Assembly (NCBI GenBank): GCA_041586735.1
Contig: JBFGZQ010000017.1
Span: forward strand, 10,750 to 74,749
Direction of reading: 5' to 3'
DNA length: 64,000 bases
DNA from: Motiliproteus sp041586735
GTDB taxonomy: Bacteria > Pseudomonadota > Gammaproteobacteria > Pseudomonadales > Balneatricaceae
Below, piece by piece: positions 42,301 to 52,333 of this stretch. Below the pieces are notes generated by a model. It saw only the letters and a program-made list of their open reading frames with translations. It made no database searches and had not been told where the DNA came from. The translations under genes and the position numbers were made by a program. Positions within the stretch are counted from its first letter, which is position 1; each line of letters opens with the position of its first letter.

Positions 42301-42700
42301 GAGGGTCATCAATCAGCCGATTCTGCGCGATGCTAGACTGATCTTTACCACGCTGATCCCCTCGGCGGATCCCTGCAGTTTTGGCGGCAGCAGCTGGCTG
42401 ATGGAGCTCAACGCGGTGACCGGGTCTAGGCTCAGTGACACGCCCTTCGATCTGAATAATGACGGCCTCTTTACCGATGCGGATAAGGTGGCCGTTATCG
42501 ACCCTGTGACCTCCGTTACGACGCTGATCTCGGTGTCGGGTATCCAGAAAACCAATCTGGGGATTTTTGATAACCCGGCCATCGTTGAGGATGGCGTTCA
42601 AGAGGTGAAGGTGATGGGCGGCTCCAGCGGCAATATTGAGAGCGTTAAGGAATCTAAAAGCAGCAGCGGCGGGCGTCAATCCTGGCAGCAGTTGCAGTAA
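39347..42700 (+). CDS. pilY1: Type IV pilus tip adhesin PilY1
   Basis: PilY1 sits at the pilus tip and acts in adhesion, surface sensing and control of retraction. The 1117-residue product has a signal peptide (cut near ATASA-GT, about residue 25), a von Willebrand A-like N-terminal part with a MIDAS motif (Asp48-x-Ser50-x-Ser52 in LIDNSGSM), and a C-terminal beta-propeller (YVGGNDGMLHGF; GDLQGNLWKVNL). Calcium-loop candidates are DTDTDGNPD (699-707) and DLNNDGLFTD (1035-1044). No pilY2 lies between it and pilE. Confidence 0.95.
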   Translation: MKLQTSSMIWLSALLAAQLSATASAGTVSKTPLFLTSKAKPNIMLLIDNSGSMSNIVPEAPYDASATYGCPATLRVVNTSQIDIRIDANGIPFFHNGTDIDWVNDATHVLGKTGTAGRTLGCFDPALQYQARLFASDGVSPSSYLDAEYSGHYLNWYFGSDNSGTSYAVGGMSPDWGTGTIRLKPGTLRRIDIAQMAAKSLVDSLDNTHLGLAAYDGDHGADIRLGVADADIAATKTALKTAIDALTPSGSTPLAESLHEIGRYFVGTSGGINPGHQPSASCFANGQYDGNIILHPGTTNVAIDDATLFNRSPGVFESPICHFCQKNFVILLSDGRPQSDQDITADTLLQDYDGDCPGCATDRKAGRTYESAGSDYLDDVAQALFEIDLRPDLDDFAGNEVLNNLRTYTIGFADDQVINDPLMQDTATQGGGLFIQAKDSSALLLALKAAISDINAQLGSASAVTTSSTRLSTSTILFQALFNSANWSGQLNAMPIAVTGTVGAVVWNAADNMPVSSGTRKVLAWDPAGAAGIDFTTSNAALINAVVVGAAAPSLSNEQINYLRGDASNEQPSGALRTRTATAGRVPLGDIINSDPLFVKNQNFRYDRLVGVAGAEYSAFRQTSAYLNRPGMLYVGGNDGMLHGFSFSYDPLSPPAVGTEAFAFIPNAVFGKLGALTDPDYSHDYYVDGSPIFGDAYIDTDTDGNPDSWRTVLVGTTGVGGKGVFALDITDPANFSASKVLWDLDSTQSGFSDLGVQLGEASIARMPDGHFYAVFGNGYGANKAKLFLVRLDDPTQVETIELDSSAGNGLSAPLVVDYDRDLTADTIYAGDLQGNLWKVNLGLTGSNLKLTSAFKSGSTPAPLFVATDTATPAVTQPITAQPEAGVHPDGGLMVYFGTGKYFEVGDADVSSPQLQSFYAVRDDFKDVNGSKVARADLVEQTIDAENSSAFTSFNVRLTSNNSVNYASKDGWYMDLKLASAAGSGERVINQPILRDARLIFTTLIPSADPCSFGGSSWLMELNAVTGSRLSDTPFDLNNDGLFTDADKVAVIDPVTSVTTLISVSGIQKTNLGIFDNPAIVEDGVQEVKVMGGSSGNIESVKESKSSSGGRQSWQQLQ

Positions 42701-42719
42701 TCCAGAGGGTTAACCTAAG

Positions 42720-43181
42720 TTGATAAAGATCCAGGCGAGACCGCAACGGGGCTTTTCACTGATCGAGCTGATGATCACGGTGGCGATTATCGGCATCATT
42801 AGCGCCGTCGCCTACCCCTCTTACGTTGAGTATGTGAATAAGTCACGCCGCGCCGATGGCATGGCGGCGCTGGTGTCGTTTGCCGGGGCGATGGAGCGTC
42901 ATTTTACCCTGAACAGTACCTACTGTGGTGCGGGGCCGTCGAGCAGTTCTAATTGTTCGGTGGGTACCCATACCGGGGATCCGAGTATCTTTGCAACCGA
43001 AGCGCCGTTGGAGGGTGGGGATAAATATTATGATCTGGATATTTCGGCGGTCACAGCCACCAGCTTTACCCTTACGGCGGCCCCTAAAAACGCCCAGAGC
43101 GGCGATAGCTGTGGCACCTTGACGCTGGCGCATACCGGCTTACGGGGTAAGAGCGGTGCCGGTACCTCCTGCTGGCCATAG
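42720..43181 (+). CDS. pilE: Type IV pilus minor pilin PilE
   Basis: A 153-residue minor pilin with cleavage after Gly11 (PQRG|FSLIELMITVAIIGIISA), Glu5 present, then YPSYVEYVNKSRRADGMAAL, and two C-terminal Cys (SGDSCG and GTSCWP) fitting the disulfide D-region. The start is a TTG at 42720 with GAGGG upstream. It follows pilY1 after 19 bp. Similar proteins can serve as major pilins elsewhere, but context points to the PilE role. Confidence 0.9.
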   Translation: MIKIQARPQRGFSLIELMITVAIIGIISAVAYPSYVEYVNKSRRADGMAALVSFAGAMERHFTLNSTYCGAGPSSSSNCSVGTHTGDPSIFATEAPLEGGDKYYDLDISAVTATSFTLTAAPKNAQSGDSCGTLTLAHTGLRGKSGAGTSCWP

Positions 43182-43282
43182 CAGAAAATAGGCTGCCCAG
43201 CAGGCAGGCTTAGGAATCCTATCTATACTTGCTGCTGCGGGTTTGTCTAACCCGCTGTCACGGATGAGGCAGGAGCAAGCAT

Positions 43283-43876
43283 ATGAGCAGGACGCTCGTT
43301 CGACGGCACCCCTGGGTGCCGTTGTCATTTTCGCAGCGCGGTCTGACGTTGACCGAATTACTGTTATCGCTGGCTATCGCGGCGATCCTGAGCACCGCCG
43401 GGGCGAGCAGCTTTCAGCAGCTGCTGGCTCGTAACCAGGTCGATACCCTGACGCTGGGCTTACGTACCTCGCTGGCCTTGGCACGCTCCGAGGCGATCAA
43501 TCGTGGCCAGCGGGTTGTGCTCTGTAAGCAGGCCAGTACCCCGGGACAGTGCGCGGGTAGCGCGGCCACCGGGCAGAAATCCTGGCAGCTAGGTTGGTTG
43601 GTATTTGTCGATAGCGACAATGACCGGCAGTTGGATACCAGCCAGGGCGATGTGCTGCTGCGGGTGTTTCAGCCCTTAGCGCCGATGCAGCGGCTGATGT
43701 GGAATCGCGGTGAGTTTGTCGCCTACGACGATTCCGGCGCCCTGGGGTCCTTAAACGGCACCTTCTGCGTCGGCCATGGCGGCGGTGATCTCAACCTGCA
43801 GCGCGAGCTGGTGCTACCGTATTCGGGTAGGCTGCGGACCGCCGCCACCGCCTGCCGCTATCCGCTGCTACTCTGA
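43283..43876 (+). CDS. fimT: FimT/GspH-type pseudopilin
   Basis: A 197-residue pseudopilin: leader cut after Gly20 (SQRG|LTLTELLLSLAIAAILS) with Glu5 present and Leu at +1, then the GspH-like segment LALARSEAINRGQRVVLCK. Similar proteins (FimT) bind DNA in natural transformation of some bacteria; a C-terminal basic patch for that is not obvious here. It has its own AGGAG site and lies 101 bp after pilE. FimT versus second FimU cannot be settled by eye. Confidence 0.8.
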   Translation: MSRTLVRRHPWVPLSFSQRGLTLTELLLSLAIAAILSTAGASSFQQLLARNQVDTLTLGLRTSLALARSEAINRGQRVVLCKQASTPGQCAGSAATGQKSWQLGWLVFVDSDNDRQLDTSQGDVLLRVFQPLAPMQRLMWNRGEFVAYDDSGALGSLNGTFCVGHGGGDLNLQRELVLPYSGRLRTAATACRYPLLL

Positions 43877-43997
43877 ATCGATCGGCGGCTGACCCCGTAT
43901 CTTCGGTGTTCACCACGACGCACACTGTACTTGAGCCACTGGCGCGGATCCCCTAAGGTATGGCCCTTGAACGGGGTGGCAATCTTAGGAGCGGGTG

Positions 43998-45119
43998 ATG
44001 GCGGTTCGGCAGCAAGCAGATAGCATCATTATCGGTGCCGGCGTGATGGGGTTGTTGGCGGCTCGCGAGCTGGCCGCCGCAGGTCAGCAGGTGACGGTGT
44101 TGGAGCGTGGGGCGGTAGCGCAAGAAGCCTCTTGGGCGGGGGGAGGCATAGTGTCACCGCTGTACCCCTGGCGCTATAAGGATGCGGTCACCGCGCTGGC
44201 GAGCTGGTCGCAGGGGTCTTATGCGACGCTGTCGCGGCAGCTGGAACGCGAGACCGGTATCAGTCCTGAGCTGCGCGCCAACGGCTTGCTGATGCTGGAG
44301 GTCGAAGACGAGGCTGACGCCCTGCGCTGGGCTTGTACCCATGACCGACCGCTAACGCCGATCGCGGCGCCACAGATACAGGCGCTGGAACCGCAGGTGC
44401 GGATAGACAGCCCCTCCGCGCTCTGGATGCCCGAGGTCGCCAGTATCCGTAACCCCCGGCTGGGGCAGGCGCTCAGGCGCTCGCTGGAGTTAAATCCGGC
44501 GGTGACCCTGGTGACCCATGCCGAGGTCAGCGGCTTTGTCGCCTCGGCAGGGCGCCTGCAAGCGCTGGAGTCCAGCGCAGGGCGCTTTGCGGCGCAGCAG
44601 TTTTTGGTCGCCTCGGGTGCCTGGAGTGGCGGGTTGCTGCAACAGCTGGATCTCAAGCTGGCGGTGAGTCCGGTGAAGGGCCAGATGCTGCTGTTGAACA
44701 GCGGGGTCCGTCACGGCGAGCAGCCGCTGCTCAACCGGGTGGTGCTCAGCGGCGGTCGGTATCTGATCCCCCGCGCCGATGGCCGGATTCTGGTGGGCAG
44801 TACCCTTGAATATCAAGGGTTTGATAAGCGGGTGACGGCAGCGGCCTATGATTCGCTGTATCAATCGGCAGTGGCGATACTGCCAGCCTTGGCGCGTTGC
44901 ACGATCGAGGCGCAGTGGGCCGGATTACGGCCCGGCTCTCCAGACGGGGTGCCCTATATAGGTCGAGTGCCGGGCTTTGATAATCTCTATCTCAACACCG
45001 GGCATTTTCGCAATGGCCTGGTGTTAGCGCCGGCATCCTGCCGCCTGGTGGCGGATCTGATGCTACAGCGCCCACCGGTGATCGATCCGGAACCCTACCA
45101 GTGGTCGTTGCAGGGTTAA
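43998..45119 (+). CDS. thiO: FAD-dependent glycine oxidase-like protein ThiO
   Basis: A 373-residue flavin amine oxidase of the D-amino acid oxidase family. The FAD-binding site is IIGAGVMGLLAARELAAAGQ near the N-terminus; ASWAGGGIVSPLYPW and the C-terminal NTGHFRNGLVLAPAS are ThiO signatures. ThiO oxidises glycine to the imine for thiazole synthesis. In Pseudomonas a similar gene also lies next to fimT, so the neighbourhood is conserved. ATG 43998 is preferred to GTG 43995 because AGGAG is then six bases away. Confidence 0.88.
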   Translation: MAVRQQADSIIIGAGVMGLLAARELAAAGQQVTVLERGAVAQEASWAGGGIVSPLYPWRYKDAVTALASWSQGSYATLSRQLERETGISPELRANGLLMLEVEDEADALRWACTHDRPLTPIAAPQIQALEPQVRIDSPSALWMPEVASIRNPRLGQALRRSLELNPAVTLVTHAEVSGFVASAGRLQALESSAGRFAAQQFLVASGAWSGGLLQQLDLKLAVSPVKGQMLLLNSGVRHGEQPLLNRVVLSGGRYLIPRADGRILVGSTLEYQGFDKRVTAAAYDSLYQSAVAILPALARCTIEAQWAGLRPGSPDGVPYIGRVPGFDNLYLNTGHFRNGLVLAPASCRLVADLMLQRPPVIDPEPYQWSLQG

Positions 45120-45151
45120 GCGGGTAGCTCCCGATCCCAGGGTTTGTGGGT

Positions 45152-45165
45152 CGGGCTTTAGCCCG
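45152..45165. repeat. Short REP-like hairpin
   Basis: CGGGCT-TT-AGCCCG lies between convergent thiO and nadE without T-runs. Sequences of the form GGGTCGGGCTTTAGCCCG recur as small intergenic palindromes in many Gammaproteobacteria. Only one copy was noticed in this window. Confidence 0.4.
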
Positions 45166-45188
45166 GTCTGGCCATTGAGATAAGCCTG

Positions 45189-46022
45189 TTAATCGTACAG
45201 GGTCGGAATCGGTTGGCGCTTGTGCTCGGTCTTGAGGTAGATGGCGATAATCTTGTCGACCAGCGCCTCGCTGACCGGGCGGCCTTCAAGAAAATCATCG
45301 ATGCTATCGTAACTGACGCCGAGTGCCGCCTCGTCGGTTTTTAACGGCGCCAGACACTCTAGATCGGCGGTCGGGGTTTTCTGGGCGAGCGTGGCGGGTG
45401 CGCCGAGTGTCGATGCCAGCAGGCGTACCTGACGCTTACTGAGCCCGAACAGCGGCGCCAGATCGCAGGCGCCATCGCCAAACTTGGTGTAGAACCCGGT
45501 GATGTTTTCGGCCGAATGATCGGTACCCAATACCAATCCGCCCAGCAGTCCGGCGACATGATACTGCGCGGTCATCCGCGCGCGGGCTTTGACATTGCCC
45601 TTGGCGAAATCGATGCTTGCCTCTGCGGTGTTAGCCAGGCGTTGCCGCGGCAGGCCGGCCAGGGTGGCTTGATGAATACCATCCACACCCGCTTTGATAT
45701 TGATGGTGAGGCTGTCGCTAGGCTGGATAAACGCCAGGGCCTGTTGCGCGTCCGCCTCATCCGCTTGAATACCATAAGGCAGGCGAACCGCGACAAATCG
45801 ATACTGATCGCCACCGATTTCGGCATTGAGCTGCTCCACCGCTAGCTGGGCTAAGCGTCCACAGGTGGAGGAGTCGACGCCGCCGCTGATCCCCAGCACC
45901 AGATGCTTTAATCCGGATGCCGTGAGTCGGGCTTTGATAAAGGCGATGCGGCGCTCGATCTCATGCTGCGGATCAATCTCCGGCAGCACTTTCATAGCGT
46001 TGATAATGGCTTGGCGATCCAT
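45189..46022 (-). CDS. nadE: Ammonia-dependent NAD synthetase
   Basis: NadE converts nicotinate adenine dinucleotide to NAD. The 277-residue product is the short, ammonia-dependent form with no glutaminase domain. The PP-loop SGGVDSS (residues 46-52) and the substrate segment TDHSAENITGFYTKFGDGAC-type region are present. It lies 31 bp downstream of bamD on the same strand. Confidence 0.96.
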   Translation of the reverse strand: MDRQAIINAMKVLPEIDPQHEIERRIAFIKARLTASGLKHLVLGISGGVDSSTCGRLAQLAVEQLNAEIGGDQYRFVAVRLPYGIQADEADAQQALAFIQPSDSLTINIKAGVDGIHQATLAGLPRQRLANTAEASIDFAKGNVKARARMTAQYHVAGLLGGLVLGTDHSAENITGFYTKFGDGACDLAPLFGLSKRQVRLLASTLGAPATLAQKTPTADLECLAPLKTDEAALGVSYDSIDDFLEGRPVSEALVDKIIAIYLKTEHKRQPIPTLYD

Positions 46023-46053
46023 CTATTATTGTTCCAGAGTAGGGGTCGGGGGA

Positions 46054-46815
46054 TTACTCCAAGACCAGACCGGGATAATCGGGATAATTCTGTTCGAGCA
46101 CGGTTTGCGAATTAGCGGCCAGATCGTTTAGCCCCAGCTGGGTGTAGCCGAGCACCATCACCGCCAACGCATCGGCAATAGACGTGGATTGGGAAAAGTT
46201 TTCGAGCACGTAGCGGCCGCGGTTGGCGGCCGCGACAAATGCGCCGCGCTTGAGGTAGTAGCGGGCGACATGGATCTCGTATTGGGCCAGCTGATTGCGC
46301 AGGAAAATCATCCGTTTGCGTGCATCGGGGGCGTGCTGGCTGCTGGGGTAACGCTGCAGCAGGATGGCGAAGTCGTCAAAGGAGTCTTTAGCGGCGCCTG
46401 GATCGCGCATCGACATATCGGTAGGCAGAAACCGATTGACGATGCTTTGGTCTTCAAGAAAGCGCGTCAGTCCGCGGAGGTAGTAGGCGTAATCGATATT
46501 TGCATGCTGGGGGTGCAGACGAATAAAGCGGTCGGCGGCGGAGATCGCCTCCTCGGCCTTGCCCTGCTTATGGTAGGCATAGATCAGTTCCAGCTGCGCC
46601 TGTTCGGAGAAGCGTCCGAAGGGGTAGCGCGATTCCAGGTTTTCCAGCTTTGCTGCCGCCAGTTCAAAGTTGCTGTCTGCAAGAAACAGTGTCGCCTCGT
46701 TCCAGAGTTGCGCTTCCGGAATATCTGTTTCCAGACTATCCCCGCCGAACAGCGCACAGCCACTGAGGAAACTGCCAAGGGTTAGAGCAAGCGTTAGCTT
46801 GACGAGATACTTCAT
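46054..46815 (-). CDS. bamD: Outer-membrane assembly lipoprotein BamD
   Basis: BamD is the essential lipoprotein partner of BamA in folding beta-barrel proteins. The 253-residue product has a lipobox LSGC with Cys20 and five TPR-like repeats, including AKLENLESRYPFGRF and YAYYLRGLTRF. Divergent from rluD, the conserved arrangement. Its lipid-modified form depends on LspA, also encoded in this window. Confidence 0.96.
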   Translation of the reverse strand: MKYLVKLTLALTLGSFLSGCALFGGDSLETDIPEAQLWNEATLFLADSNFELAAAKLENLESRYPFGRFSEQAQLELIYAYHKQGKAEEAISAADRFIRLHPQHANIDYAYYLRGLTRFLEDQSIVNRFLPTDMSMRDPGAAKDSFDDFAILLQRYPSSQHAPDARKRMIFLRNQLAQYEIHVARYYLKRGAFVAAANRGRYVLENFSQSTSIADALAVMVLGYTQLGLNDLAANSQTVLEQNYPDYPGLVLE

Positions 46816-46935
46816 CGTCCAGATCTCAAAGGTAGATAGGGGATGCTGGCGTCGTGCTGCATCGATAAACCCGTCCGAGTGCGACTGAAGGCGCAGGATT
46901 CGGTTATACTGGGCGGATTATTTAACCACAGCAGA

Positions 46936-46972
46936 CCTCTAAACCCAACACTCTTGGTGTTGGCTTTAGAGG
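46936..46972 (+). promoter_or_regulatory. Long hairpin in the rluD leader
   Basis: CCTCTAAA pairs with TTTAGAGG (8 bp), then a C-C mismatch, then CCAACAC with GTGTTGG (7 bp), loop TCTTG. It ends 21 bases before the rluD start and follows a TATACT box (46905-46910) that could be the -10 of the rluD promoter. It may control translation or processing of the rluD mRNA; no T-run follows. Confidence 0.6.
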
Positions 46973-46993
46973 ATCACCCGCAGCAGGACTTTC

Positions 46994-47959
46994 ATGACCC
47001 AAACGATTCATCTTCAAGCCACGGTGCCCGACACCCTGGGTGGATTACGCCTCGACCAGGCGGTGGCACAATTGTTTCCCGAACACTCTCGCTCTCGGTT
47101 GCAGGGCTGGATTAAAACGGGCGAACTGCTGGTCGATGGCCGGCAGTTGCGTGCTCGGGAGAAGCTATTCGGCGGTGAACAGATTGAGGTGCAGGCGGCA
47201 TTGCAGCAAGAGGCGCGTTGGCAGGCCGAGGCGATCGCTCTGGATATCGTCTATGAAGATGAGCATATTCTGGTGCTTAACAAGCCCTCTGGCCTGGTGG
47301 TGCATCCTGGCGCGGGTCACCACGACGGCACGCTGCTGAATGCGCTGCTGCACCACTGCCCCGATATCGGCGCGGTGCCGCGAGCGGGTATCGTCCATCG
47401 CCTGGATAAAGAGACCACCGGGCTGATGGTGGTGGCCAAGACCTTGGAAGCGCAGACCGATCTGGTGGCGCAGTTACAAGAGCGGGCGATGGGGCGCGAG
47501 TATGAAGCGATCTCCATCGGGGTGATGACCGGTGGCGGCTGTGTCGACGAGCCGATGGCGCGCCACTCCAAGCAGCGTCAGAAGATGGCGATTAGCCCGA
47601 TGGGCAAGGAAGCGATTACTCACTATCGGGTCCTGAAAAAATTCCGCGGTCATACCCATATCCGTCTGAAACTGGAGACCGGCCGAACGCACCAGATCCG
47701 CGTGCATATGGCGCATATCAGCTACCCGCTGGTCGGCGATCCTCAATACGGGGGGCGGGTGCGGTTGCCTAAAGGGATCAGCCTGGAGTTGCGGGAGACG
47801 TTAAGCGATTTCAAACGTCAGGCGCTGCATGCCAAGCGCTTGGAGCTGTACCACCCGGTGACCGAGGAGTTGATGGCGTGGGAGGTGCCGCTGCCGGCCG
47901 ATATGCTGATGCTGCTCGATGAGTTACAGCGTGATGCTAGAACGATGGAGCAGCTCTGA
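46994..47959 (+). CDS. rluD: 23S rRNA pseudouridine synthase RluD
   Basis: RluD makes the three pseudouridines of helix 69 in 23S rRNA (1911/1915/1917 in E. coli). The 321-residue product has an S4-like N-terminal domain (RLDQAVAQLFPEHSRSRLQ) and the catalytic motif HRLDKET with Asp138. RTHQIRVHMAHISYPLVGD is the usual C-terminal family segment. pgeF begins 7 bp after the stop codon. Confidence 0.96.
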   Translation: MTQTIHLQATVPDTLGGLRLDQAVAQLFPEHSRSRLQGWIKTGELLVDGRQLRAREKLFGGEQIEVQAALQQEARWQAEAIALDIVYEDEHILVLNKPSGLVVHPGAGHHDGTLLNALLHHCPDIGAVPRAGIVHRLDKETTGLMVVAKTLEAQTDLVAQLQERAMGREYEAISIGVMTGGGCVDEPMARHSKQRQKMAISPMGKEAITHYRVLKKFRGHTHIRLKLETGRTHQIRVHMAHISYPLVGDPQYGGRVRLPKGISLELRETLSDFKRQALHAKRLELYHPVTEELMAWEVPLPADMLMLLDELQRDARTMEQL

Positions 47960-47966
47960 GGTGGTG

Positions 47967-48725
47967 ATGGCGGCCGATACCACGCCGCTGCGGTTGATCA
48001 GGCCCGACTGGCCCGCACCGGCGACGGTTGGCGCGCTGTCCAGCACCCGTGTGGGCGGCGTTAGCCAGGCACCGTTCGCTGATCTCAATCTTGGCGACCA
48101 TGTCGGTGACGACCCGCAGCGGGTCGCCGCCAATCGGCAGTTGCTGCAAGCCGCCTTAGGTAGTGATATTCGCTGCCAGTGGCTACGGCAGGTGCACGGT
48201 ATCCAGGTGGCGCGCTTAGATCAGGTTGGCCCGGTGGTTGAGGCTGATGCGGCCATGACCGAAAAGCCGGGCATCGGCTGCCTGGTGATGACCGCCGATT
48301 GCTTGCCGGTGCTGTTTTGTAACCGTCAGGGCACCCGCGTTGCCGCCGCCCATGCTGGCTGGCGGGGCTTGGCCGATGGCGTATTGGAAGCCACGCTGGC
48401 GGCGCTGGATGTGCCGGCGAACGAGTTGTTGTGCTGGTTAGGGCCGGCGATAGGGCCGCAGGCGTTTGAGGTCGGCGGCGAGGTGCGGCAGCAGTTTTGT
48501 CGTCAGCATCGCGAGGCGGACGTGGCATTTGTGCGCCATAATCAAGCTCGGGACAGCTGGCTGGCGGATATCTACCAACTGGCCCGTTTGCGCCTAGCGC
48601 GAGCGGGCGTTGTTGCGATCTACGGCGCAGGGGCCTGTACATTTACCGACAGGGAACATTTCTTCTCTTATCGGCGTGATGGCCAGACCGGGCGCATGGC
48701 CTCGGTGATATGGCTCAAGCCCTGA
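47967..48725 (+). CDS. pgeF: Peptidoglycan editing factor PgeF (YfiH, laccase-domain)
   Basis: PgeF (YfiH) removes misincorporated serine-containing muropeptide precursors in E. coli and has been called polyphenol oxidase in older annotations. The 252-residue product has the metal-site segments WLRQVHGIQVA, MTADCLPVLF and AAHAGWRGLADG. The frame is open to 47919, inside rluD, but ATG 47967 has GAGGTGG upstream. Order rluD-pgeF-clpB matches E. coli. Confidence 0.93.
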   Translation: MAADTTPLRLIRPDWPAPATVGALSSTRVGGVSQAPFADLNLGDHVGDDPQRVAANRQLLQAALGSDIRCQWLRQVHGIQVARLDQVGPVVEADAAMTEKPGIGCLVMTADCLPVLFCNRQGTRVAAAHAGWRGLADGVLEATLAALDVPANELLCWLGPAIGPQAFEVGGEVRQQFCRQHREADVAFVRHNQARDSWLADIYQLARLRLARAGVVAIYGAGACTFTDREHFFSYRRDGQTGRMASVIWLKP

Positions 48726-48787
48726 GTGTGTCGATCCTCCCTCCCTTTCTGTCCATTAGTTTTTTCTGATGTTGTGGGTCTGGCGGT

Positions 48788-48815
48788 GGTTGATTTATGG
48801 CCCCGCAGCCCATAC
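48788..48815 (+). promoter_or_regulatory. Putative sigma-32 heat-shock promoter of clpB
   Basis: GGTTGATT (-35 like, 48788-48795) and GCCCATAC (-10 like, 48808-48815) compared with the sigma-32 patterns CTTGAAA and CCCCATNT. Position, about 70 bp before clpB, fits the known heat-shock control of this gene. Spacing is at the short end. Confidence 0.4.
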
Positions 48816-48885
48816 TTAAATCGTCATGATGCAATATTACACCTGTCTTTTGTTTATCCATCCGGGTGTCAGATGAGGGGATTTT

Positions 48886-51468
<2,583 letters not shown>

Positions 51469-51511
51469 TCAGGGGGCAGGCCGAGAGCCTGCTCGAGCCC
51501 GCAGCTCAACA

Positions 51512-51540
51512 AAAAACGCGAACCGGAGGTTCGCGTTTTT
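51512..51540. terminator. Bidirectional intrinsic terminator after clpB
   Basis: AAAAACGCGAACC, loop GGA, GGTTCGCGTTTTT. It serves clpB on + and the small gene at 51562-51828 on -. Confidence 0.9.
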
Positions 51541-51561
51541 GCCCTCTGCATTGCCGAGCCA

Positions 51562-51828
51562 TCAATACAGCGCTTTTTCGTCCCGTACCACCTCTTTGAG
51601 CAGGTCGATAAATAACTTATCGGCGACGCTGTGCTGCGCCGGGATCTTGACGTTAGTCGTGCTGCTGATCTTGGCGCCAATCTGGCTGTCGGCATGGTCT
51701 TTGTCGATCAACTCGCGAGTGATCTCCAGACACTGGGGTACGATTTTCGGTTCAACCAGGACTTTCTTGATAAAGCCGCGCAGCTCCTCGATGGTGCGGT
51801 CGCGGTTGCGGATATCGATGGCGCTCAT
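51562..51828 (-). CDS. Small protein of unknown function (88 residues)
   Basis: I do not recognise this family. The product begins MSAIDIRNRDRTIEELRGF and is mainly helical by pattern, rich in charged residues, without signal peptide, membrane segment or Cys pairs (one Cys, in VPQCLEI). The frame is open further up to 51879, but the ATG at 51828 follows a good AGGAG, so it looks translated. It has its own terminator and stands alone, and its upstream region contains the 13-bp repeat array. No neighbour suggests a function. Confidence 0.65.
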   Translation of the reverse strand: MSAIDIRNRDRTIEELRGFIKKVLVEPKIVPQCLEITRELIDKDHADSQIGAKISSTTNVKIPAQHSVADKLFIDLLKEVVRDEKALY

Positions 51829-51855
51829 GGTAACTCCTGCAGATCGGCGTCTGTT

Positions 51856-51933
51856 GTTAATAACAATAGTTAATGACAAGGGTTAATGACATTAGTTAAT
51901 AAAAATGGTTAGTGAAAATAGCTAATGACCCTG
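51856..51933. repeat. Six tandem 13-bp repeats
   Basis: Six direct units without spacers: GTTAATAACAATA, GTTAATGACAAGG, GTTAATGACATTA, GTTAATAAAAATG, GTTAGTGAAAATA, GCTAATGACCCTG. Consensus GTTAATGACAATA; the left units agree best and the last is most divergent. The array begins 28 bp upstream of the ATG of the 88-residue gene and lies about 400 bp before ilvI. It could be a cooperative protein-binding site. Confidence 0.85.
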
Positions 51934-52232
51934 ATGTTCACTATAAAGCAGCTTGCAGTGTAGACCTATAACTTTCATTTTTACCCTTTTAGGCTATTGC
52001 CGTCAGTGGGCGATACTGGCAGAATTGACCGCTCTTATGTTTAGGCCGTAACGTTCAGCTACCACTGGCGTTATCTGAAGTAAGCTTTACCGGGCTTATT
52101 TTAACTCAATCCGTATTAATGACGTACTGTCTTAATACAGCTCACCCTGAACGACCTGTTCCGGACGCCCTGTCTGGTAACGCTTCAGCCCGGTAATGAA
52201 AGGCACATCCGCGAGGATGGGTTGCTCGGGTG
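51934..52232. other. AT-rich spacer between the repeat array and ilvI promoter
   Basis: No gene is evident in this stretch. It includes CTGTCTTAATACAG at 52127-52140, a dyad whose half sites are too close for a standard LexA box, and several weak promoter-like hexamers. Confidence 0.5.
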
Positions 52233-52260
52233 TTGAGTGTTGCGGTCGTGTAGCTATACA
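52233..52260 (+). promoter_or_regulatory. Putative sigma-70 promoter of ilvIH
   Basis: TTGAGT (52233-52238), 16-base spacer, TATACA (52255-52260). It leaves a leader of about 67 nt before the GTG start of ilvI. No leader peptide with runs of Ile, Val or Leu codons is apparent, so classical attenuation is not supported. Confidence 0.5.
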
Positions 52261-52333
52261 CAATCTTTTGATACAGCAGCAGCGGTCGCGAATAACGCGC
52301 CCTGGTTGCGAAAGATGTTGAGGGTGGAATCAA

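Noticed and set aside
51856..51933. CRISPR array
   Set aside because: Units are 13 bp and contiguous with no spacers, and there are no cas genes.
52127..52140. CTGTCTTAATACAG as a LexA box upstream of ilvI
   Set aside because: Half sites are separated by six bases; the gammaproteobacterial SOS box needs eight. No SOS gene is adjacent.
52196..52330. Short open frame ahead of ilvI as an attenuation leader peptide
   Set aside because: It lacks runs of Ile, Val or Leu codons, starts upstream of the best promoter candidate, and no terminator/antiterminator pair is visible.
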